From Spongiactinospora rosea (GTDB lineage Bacteria > Actinomycetota > Actinomycetes > Streptosporangiales > Streptosporangiaceae), in contig NZ_QMEY01000005.1 in NCBI RefSeq assembly GCF_003315795.1, positions 186,001 to 250,000 of the forward strand: a DNA stretch of 64,000 nucleotides, in the 5' to 3' direction. The position numbers and the translations under genes were made by a program. Within the stretch, counting starts at the first letter, position 1. Every line of letters begins with the position of its first letter. This document shows, piece after piece, positions 35,409-44,708 of this stretch. A model generated the notes under the pieces. The model searched no databases and was not told where the DNA came from. It worked only from the letters and a program-made list of their open reading frames with translations.

Positions 35409-35443
35409 GGTTGTCAGCTTTTGTCGTTTTGGCTGACTACAAC
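35409..35443 (-). promoter_or_regulatory. Operator-like inverted repeat at the phnD promoter
   Basis: On the + strand GGTTGTCAGC (35409-35418) is mirrored by GCTGACTACAACC (35431-35443, one arm with a 3-nt insertion). On the minus strand CTGACA lies within the dyad, with AAGTAC about 19-20 bp on, so a bound repressor would block the -35. PhnF is the obvious candidate. Confidence 0.5.
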
Positions 35444-35553
35444 CGTGCAGGCGTAAGTGGAGGGGACCTTCAGGGGAAGCTGACGCCGCATGAACGGGCG
35501 GGTTAAATCCTGGTGACGGCCCCTATAGGACAGGATCTGGCCGCTTTCCGAAT

Positions 35554-35564
35554 ACCCCTGGGGT
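35554..35564. promoter_or_regulatory. ACCCCTGGGGT palindrome upstream of the small-protein gene
   Basis: An 11-bp palindrome in the context ATACCCCTGGGGTGC, followed 9 bp later by CCCTGGGGTGG. It resembles GC-rich dyads bound by CsoR/RicR-type regulators; binding is speculation. Confidence 0.3.
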
Positions 35565-35708
35565 GCCCTAAACCCTGGGGTGGTTCTGGTCAGCCGTAAC
35601 CGGGGAGGCTAGCCTCGACTTTCGTCATCGGGGCTTCAAGCGACGCCCGCGTCCTGGCAAAGCGCAGGTGGACGCTCGAAGAGAGAGCAGCACAAGGGGA
35701 TGGAACTC

Positions 35709-35948
35709 ATGCCACAGCACCCGCCACTGGCACCGGCGTGGCCGCCGAACCGATTCGAGGTGCGCTGGGAGCTTCCCGGCGGCGGGGTGGAGAGCGACGG
35801 CTACCACTTCGCCGACTGGGCGCGTGAGGCCGCCCGCCGCGCGTACGGCCGCGGCATGGCGCGCAACGTGCACGTCGTCCGGCTCGACGACGGCGTCGTG
35901 GTCTTCGACCCGAGCAACGAGGTCGAACTCCCGGTCGAGGAGTGGTGA
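35709..35948 (+). CDS. Small conserved protein of unknown function
   Basis: 79 residues from ATG 35709 (AAGGGG 9 nt upstream; ATG 35700 abuts that site). A compact mixed alpha/beta pattern (FEVRWELPGGGVESDGYHFADWAREAARRAYGR, then RNVHVVRLDDGVVVFDP) and an acidic end. No Cys, signal or membrane segment. It precedes the esterase gene by 138 bp. No function recognised. Confidence 0.6.
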   Translation: MPQHPPLAPAWPPNRFEVRWELPGGGVESDGYHFADWAREAARRAYGRGMARNVHVVRLDDGVVVFDPSNEVELPVEEW

Positions 35949-36086
35949 GACGGTAGTCGACCGGTGAGGTCGAAGAGCAGCCAGGGGTAGCGACTCCTTC
36001 CCTCCGCGTGCGGGGGACGGGCCGGCCACGGGGGTACATCGCCTTCGTCGCCCGCCGTCCGGCCGCCGAATGGAGAGCAAGCGCCC

Positions 36087-37121
36087 ATGCCGCCCTGGTC
36101 CGCCGAACTCGCGGGTCGCCTCGACCACCACGTCATCGCCAGCGAGCTGCTGCGCGGCAACCCGCTCGGTGACCCGCACCGCAGACCGCTGCTCGTCTAC
36201 GTGCCGCCCGGCTACGACGACGAGCCGCGGCGGCGCTACCCGGTCGTCTACGTCACCCAGGGTTACACGGGCCAGGTCGGCATGTGGCTGAACCGCGTGC
36301 CGTTCCGCCCGTCCTACCCCGAGCTGGCCGACGCCGTGTTCGCCGAAAAGCGGGCCCCGCCCGCGATCGTCGTCTACCTCGACGCGTGGACCTCCTACGG
36401 CGGCAGCCAGTACCTCGACTCGCCCGCCACCGGGCGCTACCACTCCTACCTGTGCGACGAGATCGTGCCGTGGGTGGACGCCGGGTACCGCACCCTGGCG
36501 AGCCGCGACCACCGGGCGATCACCGGCAAGTCCAGCGGCGGCTACGCGGCCATGGTCACCCCCATGCTGCGCCCCGACCTGTTCGGCGCCTTCGCCACCC
36601 ACGCGGGCGACGCGCTCTTCGAGGTCGCCTACCGGCCCGCGTTCCCGGCCCGTGCCCGGCTGCTGCGCGACCTGCACGGCGGCTCCTACGCCGCGTTCCT
36701 GGCCGACTTCAGGAGCAGGATCGCCGGCACCAGGCCCGGCGACCTGGAGCTGATGGAGGTCTACGCCTACGCGGCGGCCTACTCCGCCGACGCCGACGGC
36801 ACCGTGCGCGTCCCCTTCGACGACACCGGCGCGGTCGTGCCCGCCGTGTGGGAGCGCTGGCTGGCCCGCGACCCGGTGCTGATGGCCGCCCGGCCCGGCC
36901 ACGCCGAGGCGCTGCGGTCGATGCGCGCGCTCTGGATCGACGCGGGCACCGGCGACGAGTACCACCTCGACTTCGGCGCGGTGGCCTTCCGCCGCGCCGT
37001 GCAGGCCGCCGGCGTGCCCGGCGAACGCGTTCACTTCGAGCTGTTCGACGCCGGGCACGCCGGCATCGAGTACCGCTACCCGCTCGCCCTGGCCTGGCTG
37101 TGCGAACGCCTCGCCGCCTGA
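36087..37121 (+). CDS. Alpha/beta-hydrolase esterase (esterase D/Fes-like)
   Basis: 344 residues. Esterase-family layout: RPLLVYVPPGYDDEPRRRYPVVYVTQGY, nucleophile elbow GKSSGGY, and a C-terminal His in FDAGHAGIEYRYP. It has no signal peptide. The family includes S-formylglutathione, enterochelin and feruloyl esterases; the substrate is unknown. It is followed 26 bp later by the GH38 mannosidase, so deacylation of a modified glycan is a reasonable guess. Confidence 0.85.
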   Translation: MPPWSAELAGRLDHHVIASELLRGNPLGDPHRRPLLVYVPPGYDDEPRRRYPVVYVTQGYTGQVGMWLNRVPFRPSYPELADAVFAEKRAPPAIVVYLDAWTSYGGSQYLDSPATGRYHSYLCDEIVPWVDAGYRTLASRDHRAITGKSSGGYAAMVTPMLRPDLFGAFATHAGDALFEVAYRPAFPARARLLRDLHGGSYAAFLADFRSRIAGTRPGDLELMEVYAYAAAYSADADGTVRVPFDDTGAVVPAVWERWLARDPVLMAARPGHAEALRSMRALWIDAGTGDEYHLDFGAVAFRRAVQAAGVPGERVHFELFDAGHAGIEYRYPLALAWLCERLAA

Positions 37122-37147
37122 TCAGTCCCCCCGCGAAGGAGACCCGC

Positions 37148-40100
37148 ATGCATGATGACCGCCTTCTCGCCGAGGCGCGTTTGGACCGCGTGCTGCGCGA
37201 ACGCGTCCGCCCGGCGGTGTACCGGCGCGCCGTCCCGCTCGACGTCCAGGTATGGCACGCTCCAGGCGAGCCGGTCCCCTTCGAGCACGCCATCGGGCAG
37301 GAGTACCGCCCGGCGCGGATCGGCGAGGTGTGGGGCCCGCCCTGGGGCACGAGCTGGTTCCGCCTGTCGGGCCGGGTGCCGCGGGAGTGGGCGGGGGAGA
37401 CGGTCGAGGCGGTCATCGACATCGGCTTCGTCATCGATCGCACCGGGTTCCTGTGCGAGGCGCTGGCCTACACCGCCGACGGCCGCCCGGTGAAGGGCGT
37501 CAACCCGCGCAACGCCTGGCTGCCGGTGGCCGCCTCCGCCGCGGGCGGCGAGGAGGTCTTCTTCTGGGTCGAGGCGGCGGCCAACCCGATCATCTATCCG
37601 ATCGGCGTGCCGACGCCGCTCGGCGACAAGGAGACCGCGGGCACCGCCCCGCTCTACCGGCTGCTGCGGATGGACCTCGCGGTCCTCGACCGCGAGGTGT
37701 GGGAGCTGGTCCAGGACATGGAGGTGCTGGAGCAGCTCATGTACCGGCTCGGCGAGAAGGAGCCGCGCCGCCACGAGATCCTGCGCGCCCTGGAGCGCGC
37801 GCTCGACGTCCTGGACCCGCTCGACGTGGGGCCCACGGCCGCCGCCGCCCGCGAGTGCCTGACCGGCGTGCTGGCCGCCCCCGCCCACGCCGCCGCGCAC
37901 CGGATCTCCGCCGTCGGGCACGCCCACATCGACTCGGCCTGGCTGTGGCCGGTACGCGAGACCGTCCGCAAGGTCGCCAGGACCGCGGCCAACGTCACCC
38001 ACCTGATGGAGATCGAGCCCGGCTTCCGCTTCGCCATGTCGCAGGCCCAGCAACTCGCCTGGATCAAGGAGAGCCACCCCGCCGTCTACGAACGCGTCAA
38101 ACGGTTCGTCGCCACCGGGCAGTTCGTCCCGACCGGCGGCATGTGGGTGGAACCCGACACCAACATGCCCGGCGGCGAGGCGCTGGCCCGCCACTTCGTG
38201 CACGGCAAGCGGTTCTACGCCGAGGAGTTCGGCATCGAGACCGTGGACGTGTGGCTGCCCGACTCCTTCGGCTACTCGGCGGCGCTCCCGCAGCTCATCA
38301 AGCTGTCCGGGTCGCAGTGGTTCCTCACCCAGAAGATGTCCTGGAACCAGACCAACCGGTTCCCGCACCACACCTTCTGGTGGGAGGGCATCGACGGCAC
38401 GCGGATCTTCACCCACTTCCCGCCGGTGGACACCTACAACGCCGAGCTGTCCGGCGACGAGCTGGCCCGCGCCTCCGACAACTACGCCGAAAAGGGCCGC
38501 GGCACCCGATCGCTGGTGCCGTTCGGCTGGGGGGACGGGGGCGGCGGGCCGACCAGGGAGATGGTGGCGCGCGCCCGCCGTACGGCGGACCTCGCGGGCT
38601 CCCCGCGGGTGCGCATGGAGACGCCGGTGGAGTTCTTCGAGGCGGCGGCTGCCGAATACCCCGACCCGCCGGTGTGGGTCGGCGAACTGTACCTTGAGCT
38701 GCACCGCGGCACCTACACCAGCCAGGCCCGCACCAAGCAGGGCAACCGGCGCAGCGAGCACCTGCTGCGCGAGGCCGAGCTGTGGTCGGCCACCGCCGCC
38801 GTCGCCGGGCTCGCCGGCTACCCCTACGACGAGCTGGACCGGCTCTGGAAGCGGGTGCTGCTCAACCAGTTCCACGACATCCTGCCGGGCAGCTCGATCG
38901 CCTGGGTGCACCGCGAGGCGGAGGCGGCCTACGCCGAGATCGGCGCCGAGCTGGAGGAGATCATCCGGCAGGCGCAGCGGGCGCTGGCGGGCCGCGGCGG
39001 GCGGCCCGTGGTGTTCAACGGCTCGCCGTACGCCCGGGGCGGGGTGCCCGCGTTCGGCGCCACCCGCGACCCCGAGACCGAGGCGAGCACGACCGTCATG
39101 ACCATCGCGGGCGGCGAGTTCGTCATGGACAACGGGCTGCTGCGGGTCACCGTGGACGGCGACGGGCTGATCACCTCGCTGCGCGACCTCACCGCCGACC
39201 GCGAGGTGCTGCCCCCCGGCGTCCGGGGCAACCTGCTCCAGCTCCACAAGGACCTGCCCATCAGCTGGGACGCCTGGGACGTGGAGGGCTACTACCGCAA
39301 CACGGTGACCGACCTGGTGGAGGCCGAGGAGGTCGCCCCCGACGACGCCACCGCCGTGCGCGTCGTACGCGCCTTCGGCTCCTCCCGGGTGCGCCAGACG
39401 CTGCGCCTGCTGCCCGGCGCGCGCCGCCTCGACATCGAGACCGAGGTCGACTGGCGGGAGCGCGAACGCATCCTGAAGGCGGCCTTCCCGATCGACGTGC
39501 GGGCCGACCGCTCGGCCGCGGAGATCCAGTACGGCCACGTCTACCGGCCCGCGCACGCCAACACCTCCTGGGACGCCGCCAAGTTCGAGATCTGCGCGCA
39601 CCGCTGGCTGCACGTCGGCGAGCCGGGCTACGGCGTCGCCGTCGTCAACGACTCCACCTACGGCCACGACGTCACCCGCCCGCCCAGGCAGGGCGGCGGC
39701 ACCGGCACCACCGTGCGGCTCTCACTGCTGCGCGCCCCCCGCTTCCCCGATCCGCAGACCGACCAGGGCGTGCACCGGTTCCGGTACGCGATCGTGCCCG
39801 GCGCGGCCATCGCCGACGCGGTGCGCGAGGGCTACGACCTCAACCTCCCGCCGCGTACCGTGCGGGGGGCACACGGCGTGCGCCCGCTGGTGACCCTGGA
39901 CGGCGAGGGCGTGGTCGTGGAGGCGGTCAAGCTCGCCGACGACCGCTCAGGCGACCTGGTGGTGCGGCTGTACGAGTGCCTGGGCGGGCGCGCGGCGGTA
40001 CGGCTGCGCTGCGCCGTGCCGGTGGCCGAGACGATCGAGACCGACCTGCTCGAACGGCCGCTCGCGGGCGGTCGCCGCCCGGCCGGGCCGGACGAGGAAC

Positions 40101-40150
40101 TGCGGCTGCGGCCGTTCGAGATCGTCACGCTACGGCTGCGGCGGGCGTGA
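37148..40150 (+). CDS. GH38 family alpha-mannosidase
   Basis: 1000 residues from ATG 37148 (AAGGAG upstream), normal length. The GH38 catalytic core has the zinc-binding HAHID (His258, His260, Asp262, followed by SAWLWP) and the nucleophile Asp372 (WLPDSFGYSAALPQ). Helical middle domain (QFHDILPGSSI) and C-terminal beta domains follow. It has no secretion signal, so it is cytoplasmic like bacterial and ER/lysosomal-type enzymes that trim alpha-mannosides. It probably forms a two-gene unit with the esterase. Confidence 0.94.
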   Translation: MHDDRLLAEARLDRVLRERVRPAVYRRAVPLDVQVWHAPGEPVPFEHAIGQEYRPARIGEVWGPPWGTSWFRLSGRVPREWAGETVEAVIDIGFVIDRTGFLCEALAYTADGRPVKGVNPRNAWLPVAASAAGGEEVFFWVEAAANPIIYPIGVPTPLGDKETAGTAPLYRLLRMDLAVLDREVWELVQDMEVLEQLMYRLGEKEPRRHEILRALERALDVLDPLDVGPTAAAARECLTGVLAAPAHAAAHRISAVGHAHIDSAWLWPVRETVRKVARTAANVTHLMEIEPGFRFAMSQAQQLAWIKESHPAVYERVKRFVATGQFVPTGGMWVEPDTNMPGGEALARHFVHGKRFYAEEFGIETVDVWLPDSFGYSAALPQLIKLSGSQWFLTQKMSWNQTNRFPHHTFWWEGIDGTRIFTHFPPVDTYNAELSGDELARASDNYAEKGRGTRSLVPFGWGDGGGGPTREMVARARRTADLAGSPRVRMETPVEFFEAAAAEYPDPPVWVGELYLELHRGTYTSQARTKQGNRRSEHLLREAELWSATAAVAGLAGYPYDELDRLWKRVLLNQFHDILPGSSIAWVHREAEAAYAEIGAELEEIIRQAQRALAGRGGRPVVFNGSPYARGGVPAFGATRDPETEASTTVMTIAGGEFVMDNGLLRVTVDGDGLITSLRDLTADREVLPPGVRGNLLQLHKDLPISWDAWDVEGYYRNTVTDLVEAEEVAPDDATAVRVVRAFGSSRVRQTLRLLPGARRLDIETEVDWRERERILKAAFPIDVRADRSAAEIQYGHVYRPAHANTSWDAAKFEICAHRWLHVGEPGYGVAVVNDSTYGHDVTRPPRQGGGTGTTVRLSLLRAPRFPDPQTDQGVHRFRYAIVPGAAIADAVREGYDLNLPPRTVRGAHGVRPLVTLDGEGVVVEAVKLADDRSGDLVVRLYECLGGRAAVRLRCAVPVAETIETDLLERPLAGGRRPAGPDEELRLRPFEIVTLRLRRA

Positions 40151-40153
40151 TCG

Positions 40154-40780
40154 TCAGCAGGTCGCGAGCATCTCGGCCAGCGCGGTCTTCTCCGCGTCGT
40201 CCACCGCGAGCCCCCACCTGTACTTCACGTCCACCCACGAGCGGGCGTAGGTGCACTGGAAGCTCGCCAGCGGCGGACGCCAGAGCGCAGGGTCCTTGTC
40301 GCCCTTGGCCTGGTTGACGTTGTCGGTGACGGCCCAGAGCTGGCTGGAGGCGAGGTCGTTGGCGAACGCCCTGCGGCGCTCGGTCGTCCACTGGTCCGCC
40401 CCGGACTTCCACGCCTCCGACAGCGGCACCATGTGATCGATGTCGATGTCGGAGGCGCGCGTCCAGGTCACCCCGTCGTAGGGGGAGAACCAGCTCCCGG
40501 AGACGGCGCGGCAGGCGGCGTCGGTGGTGACCTGGTCGCCGTCCCGCCGCAGCACCGTCTCGCGGGTGTCGCAGGTCCCCGACACCGTGGTCCAGTGCGG
40601 GAACAGCTCCCGGTCATAGCCCGCGCTGCTGCCGGGCGGGGCGATGGGCAGCGCCTCCAGGTTGGTCAGGGCGGCGGTGACCGGGGGCGGGGGAGGCGGC
40701 GAGGCGGCGGCGGGGAGGCCGCCGAGCAGGACGAACGTGATCGCGGACGCGGTTGCGGCGAGTGCTGTGGTGTGTTTCAC
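40154..40780 (-). CDS. Secreted HNH-family endonuclease (DUF1524/GmrSD-like)
   Basis: 208 residues. Signal peptide 1-27 (ending PAAAS), then a Pro-rich stretch. HNH core: ASDIDIDHMVPLSEAWKSGA and SQLWAVTDNVNQAKGDKDPALWRPP. Four Cys probably form disulfides. This family of extracellular nucleases is common in actinomycetes and probably scavenges DNA. It is convergent with the GH38 gene (3 bp gap). Confidence 0.9.
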   Translation of the reverse strand: MKHTTALAATASAITFVLLGGLPAAASPPPPPPVTAALTNLEALPIAPPGSSAGYDRELFPHWTTVSGTCDTRETVLRRDGDQVTTDAACRAVSGSWFSPYDGVTWTRASDIDIDHMVPLSEAWKSGADQWTTERRRAFANDLASSQLWAVTDNVNQAKGDKDPALWRPPLASFQCTYARSWVDVKYRWGLAVDDAEKTALAEMLATC

Positions 40781-40875
40781 GCGCGGTGACGGTAGAGATC
40801 ATCACCCCTGGTGACGGGGGCCCCACACCGCCCCCGGGGCTCTCCTTGCCGTTCCTTGGCCTGGTGGGGATCGTG

Positions 40876-40906
40876 TAAAGTGCCGGGCATGACCTGGCGA
40901 CATTGA
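40876..40906 (+). promoter_or_regulatory. Leaderless-type promoter and 5-codon ORF before the MFS gene
   Basis: A TAAAGT -10 (40876-40881) precedes ATG 40889 by 7 nt, typical of leaderless mRNA. The frame from this ATG reads M-T-W-R-H then TGA at 40904-40906, and continues in the same frame into the MFS protein. It is either a mini-ORF leader, a recent nonsense mutation or a base-call error. Confidence 0.5.
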
Positions 40907-40924
40907 TCTTCACCTGAACACCGG

Positions 40925-42058
40925 CTGACGCGTCGGCTCTACGCCTACGCGTTCCTTGATGACCTCATCCTGATCTATCCGGTCTATGCGCTGTTGTTCG
41001 CCGAGACCGGGTTGTCGGCCGCGCAGATCTCCACGCTCTTCGTGATCTGGTCCGTGGCCTCCTTCGCGTTCGAGGTCCCGTCCGGGCTGCTGGCCGACCT
41101 CTTCTCGCGCAGGCTGCTGCTGATCGTCTCGCCCCTCGTCACCGGCGCGGGCTACGCGCTGTGGACGTTCCTGCCGGGCTATCCCTCCTTTGCGGCGGGC
41201 TTCGTGCTGTGGGGCGTGGGCACCGCGCTGACCTCGGGGGCCTGGGAGGCGCTGGTCTACGAGGAGCTCGCGCACGTCGGCCGCGCCGATTCCTACGCCA
41301 GGGTGATCGGCCGCGCCCGGGCCATGGGGTCCACCGCGATCCTCGCGGCGAGCGCGCTGGCCGCGCCGGTCCTCGCCTGGGGAGGCTATCCGGCGGTGGG
41401 GGTGGCGAGCATCGCGGCGTGCGCGCTGGGCGCGGTCGCGGGCATGGCCCTCCCCGAGACCAGGGTCTCACCGGACCAGGACGAGGATTCCGGCGACTCG
41501 GGCGGTGTCCGGGCGTTGTTGCGTGACGGCCTCGCCGCCGTACGGCAGGCCCCCGCGCTGCGCCTCACCCTGCTGCTCGCCTCCCTGCTCACCGGCCTCA
41601 CCGCCATCGACGAGTACCTGCCGATGCTCGCCGCCGGAACCGGCGTGGCCCTCGCCGCGGTCCCGCTGCTGATGCTGATGACCGATCTCGGCGCGGTGGC
41701 CGGAGGCTGGGCGGCCGGTCGCGGCACCCGCCGGCTGACACCCGTCCTGGCCCTGGCCGCCGCCTGCCTCGCCGTCGGCGCGGCCACCGGCCCGGCCGGA
41801 TTCGCCCTGGTCGGCGTGGCGTTCGGCGGCTTCCACTGGGCCATGGCGGCGGCCGACGCCCGGCTCCAGGAACAGGTGAACGACCGCTACCGCGCGACGA
41901 TCACCTCGGTGGCGGGCTTCGGCTCCGAGGTGGTGGCGGTACTGCTCTTCGCCGCCTACGGCGCCGGATCGACCTGGGCGCCACCATGGCAGATCTTCGC
42001 GCTTGCGGCGGTGCCGTACCTGCTGATCGCCCTGGGCCTCCGCCGGACCTCACGGTGA
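40925..42058 (+). CDS. MFS transporter with disrupted or non-standard start
   Basis: The coding signal begins at about 40907-40925 (LTRRLYAYAFLDDLILIYPVYALLFAETGLSAAQISTLFVIWS), the normal first helix of this MFS family. Yet there is no ATG, GTG or TTG in frame between the TGA at 40904 and TTG 40994, which would delete helix 1. The upstream ATG 40889 is in frame but separated by that TGA. The remainder is intact, with about 12 helices and FEVPSGLLADLFSRR after helix 2. It may start at CTG 40925, use reinitiation, or be a mutated gene. Probable drug or metabolite exporter; substrate unknown. Confidence 0.7.
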   Translation: MTRRLYAYAFLDDLILIYPVYALLFAETGLSAAQISTLFVIWSVASFAFEVPSGLLADLFSRRLLLIVSPLVTGAGYALWTFLPGYPSFAAGFVLWGVGTALTSGAWEALVYEELAHVGRADSYARVIGRARAMGSTAILAASALAAPVLAWGGYPAVGVASIAACALGAVAGMALPETRVSPDQDEDSGDSGGVRALLRDGLAAVRQAPALRLTLLLASLLTGLTAIDEYLPMLAAGTGVALAAVPLLMLMTDLGAVAGGWAAGRGTRRLTPVLALAAACLAVGAATGPAGFALVGVAFGGFHWAMAAADARLQEQVNDRYRATITSVAGFGSEVVAVLLFAAYGAGSTWAPPWQIFALAAVPYLLIALGLRRTSR

Positions 42059-42068
42059 GGCGGGACGG

Positions 42069-44609
42069 TCAGATGGGCCCTGTTGCTGTGCCGAGGAGGT
42101 CGGCGAGGGCGGTGCGGTCGCTGACGCCCGTGCGGTCGTAGACCGCGCAGAGGGTGTTGGCGACCGTGCGGACCGACACGACCAGGTGTTCGGCGATCTC
42201 CCTGTTGGTCAGGCCCTGGGCGGCGAGTTCGGCGATCTGCCGCTGCCGTGGGGTCAGCTCCGGGAGTTCCAGACCGGCGAGCGCGGGGGTACGGGCCCCC
42301 TGGCAGCGCCGGGCCAGGGCGCCCGCCCTGGTGGCGGAGGTACGGGCGGCGCGGCGCGCGCCCGTGTCGCGGTGGCGGGCCGCCGCCTGTGCCGCCGCCT
42401 CGGCCGCGTGCAGCAGCATGCCCAGCTCCTCGAACGCCGCGGACACCGCGTCGAGGTCGCGGCCGGTGGTGGCGGCGGCGTGCCGGACGAACAGCGCGGC
42501 CAGCGGGCCGTCCACCTCCAGCGCCGCCAGCCGTTCCGCGACCAGCTCCCCGTGGCCCAGCCGGACCACGTCGTGCAGCGCGAACGGCGCGTAACACCGC
42601 AGCGTTGACTCGGCGAGCCGGAGCGCCGCCGCGATCGCCCCCGGTACGTCGCCGCGCGCGGCGAGCGTCCACACCCGGGCCGCGCGCAGCGGGAACACCA
42701 CGTGCGGGCCGATCGGCAGGGTGATCCGCTCGGCCAGCTCCAGCGTGTCCGTGGCCGCGTCGGCGTCGCCGAGCAGCGCGTGCGCGTGCGCCAGTTCGCT
42801 CAGGCACTGCGCGGCCAGCAGCCCGCGCGGCGCCAGCCCGGCCACGGCGTCGGCGGAGGTGTCCAGCGCGTCGGCCACCCGGCCGCGCAGCCGGAGTACC
42901 TGCGCCCGCCGCGAACCGAACTGCGGCCGTGGCCGCTGCCAGGGCCCGAAGCCCGCGCCCGGCTCGGCCCCCTCGCGGGTGAGGCGTTCGGCGGCGTCCA
43001 GATCGCCGGTGAGCAGCGCGGCCTGCACCGCCGTGTCCGCCAGCGCCGAACTCAGGCCCGGCCGCGCGTCCGGCTCCTCGGCCAGCACCGCGAGCGTGGC
43101 GTCCACCATCGCCAGGCACGCCGTGGCCCGGCCCTCGCCGAGCAGGATGGCCGCCTCGGTGGTGCCGTTGCCGCGCAGCGCCCGCGGCCCCAGTGGGCCC
43201 AGCTCACGCGCCCTGGCCAGCAGCGCCCGGGCGGCGCGTACGTCGCCCGCGGCGCTCTCCAGCGACGCGCGCATCGCCATCACGCTCTGGTGGGTGGCCA
43301 CGTCACCGGCCGGGAGCGGGATCTCCCGCAGCAGGGCACGGGCCTGGTCGATCCGGCCGATGCCCCAGACGAGGTTCAGCGCCCGCATCAGGCCGCAGTC
43401 GGCCCGGGTGGAATCGTCCAGGTCGCGCTCCCACGCGGCGGCGTAGACCTCCTCGGCCTCCTGGTGGCGGTCCCGGCCGGCCAGCACCGCGCCCAGCTTG
43501 GGCAGCGCGCGCACCGCGCCCGCGTCCACCGCCGCCCTGGCCAGGCGCTCGGCGAGGTCCAGGTCGCGCATGGACCTGGCGAGGTCGCAGGCGGCCAGCA
43601 GCAGGGCCGGGTCGCCGGGCACCCCGCCGTCCAGCCGCCAGAGGGCGACCTTCAGTACGTCTTCGCGTCGCTTGGAGCCGAGCGCCGTGACGGCCTCGGC
43701 CAGCGCGCCCGCCCGCTGCCGGGCGTGCGGGGCGGCGCACCGGGCGCGCGCCACCTCCCCGTACAGCGGATGGGCCAGGCGGACCTGAACCCTGCGGTTC
43801 TCCCGGCGTACGATGACCAGCCGCCGCTCGATCAGCCCCTCCAGGGCCGCCCGGCCGCCGGTCATCCCGGCCAGCAGGCCCGCGCCCACCGGCTCGCCGT
43901 ACGCGACCAGCTCCAGCGCGGCCCGCTCGGCGTCCGGCAGCCCGGCGATCCGCTCGGCGACCAGCTCACCGAGCGCGCCGGGCACGGGCTCGGGGCCGCG
44001 CCAGCGCCACTCGCCGCGAACGCGGGTGAGCCGCCGGGACAATGCCAGCTCGGTCAGGTGGAGCGGGTTGCCCTGGGCGGCGCGGCACAGCAGGGCGGCG
44101 GTGTCCGGCTCGACCGGCCCGCCCAGCCCGGACGTGAGCAGGCCCGCGCTCTCGCGGGGGGACAGCGGGGGGAGGTCCAGGCGCGGCAGCAGGTCGTCCT
44201 TCCACAGCGCGAGCACGGGGTCGGGCGGCTCGGCGTCGGCGCGGACGGACGCGATCACGCGGGTCGTGCCGTTCGCCGCGATCCGATGGACCAGCGCGGC
44301 CGAGGCGGGATCGAGCAGGTGCGCGTCGTCGGCCACCAGCACGGGCGCGGTGATCGTGGCGGCGGCCCAGCGGAGCGGGCCGTCAGCGGGCGGCTGCGCG
44401 GCGGGCAGCAGCGGGGCGAAGGCCCCCAGCGGGATCCGCCGCACCGCCTCACTGCCGCGCACCCAGGCCACTCCGGGCAGCCCGCGTACGGCCCGCGCGA
44501 TGAGCCGGCTCTTCCCCACACCCGACGGCCCGGCCACCACCAGCCCGCCCTCCGCCGACCCGATCCGCGCCACCGCCTCGGTACGGCCGGCGAACGGCCA
44601 CGGGTTCAC
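42069..44609 (-). CDS. Large LuxR-family ATPase regulator (full length)
   Basis: 846 residues from GTG 44609, chosen because the paralogue at the left edge starts MKPWPFAGR and this one NPWPFAGR; GTG 44612 and 44642 are alternatives. P-loop GPSGVGKSRL, Walker B-like VLVADDAHLLD, a long helical TPR-like middle, and a C-terminal LuxR HTH (LPELTPRQRQIAELAAQGLTNREIAEHLVVSVRTVANTLCAVYDRTGV). MalT/LAL-type activators use ATP and an inducer to oligomerise. It is convergent with the MFS gene 10 bp away; its regulon is unknown. Confidence 0.9.
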   Translation of the reverse strand: MNPWPFAGRTEAVARIGSAEGGLVVAGPSGVGKSRLIARAVRGLPGVAWVRGSEAVRRIPLGAFAPLLPAAQPPADGPLRWAAATITAPVLVADDAHLLDPASAALVHRIAANGTTRVIASVRADAEPPDPVLALWKDDLLPRLDLPPLSPRESAGLLTSGLGGPVEPDTAALLCRAAQGNPLHLTELALSRRLTRVRGEWRWRGPEPVPGALGELVAERIAGLPDAERAALELVAYGEPVGAGLLAGMTGGRAALEGLIERRLVIVRRENRRVQVRLAHPLYGEVARARCAAPHARQRAGALAEAVTALGSKRREDVLKVALWRLDGGVPGDPALLLAACDLARSMRDLDLAERLARAAVDAGAVRALPKLGAVLAGRDRHQEAEEVYAAAWERDLDDSTRADCGLMRALNLVWGIGRIDQARALLREIPLPAGDVATHQSVMAMRASLESAAGDVRAARALLARARELGPLGPRALRGNGTTEAAILLGEGRATACLAMVDATLAVLAEEPDARPGLSSALADTAVQAALLTGDLDAAERLTREGAEPGAGFGPWQRPRPQFGSRRAQVLRLRGRVADALDTSADAVAGLAPRGLLAAQCLSELAHAHALLGDADAATDTLELAERITLPIGPHVVFPLRAARVWTLAARGDVPGAIAAALRLAESTLRCYAPFALHDVVRLGHGELVAERLAALEVDGPLAALFVRHAAATTGRDLDAVSAAFEELGMLLHAAEAAAQAAARHRDTGARRAARTSATRAGALARRCQGARTPALAGLELPELTPRQRQIAELAAQGLTNREIAEHLVVSVRTVANTLCAVYDRTGVSDRTALADLLGTATGPI

Positions 44610-44708
44610 CACCCTTGAAAGGCTATGTGAGGACCAACACACATGCGAGGGTATGCGCCCCGCCGATCTCCCCCACCCCTCAGTTCCGCATACCCCTGAA
44701 CCCCAGGG

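Larger units (their letters stand above)
35361..35708. other. Divergent control region between phnD and the small-protein gene
   Basis: 348 bp without a convincing gene. It holds the phnD promoter/operator (dyad 35409-35443) on the left and a palindrome ACCCCTGGGGT at 35554-35564 on the right. The last 130 bp have no long frame and may be a transcribed leader. No known riboswitch is recognised and no repeated GTTCACC PHO box is seen. Confidence 0.5.

Noticed and set aside
37076..39667. 863-codon minus-strand frame opposite the mannosidase
   Set aside because: Antisense shadow of GH38; no recognisable domain.
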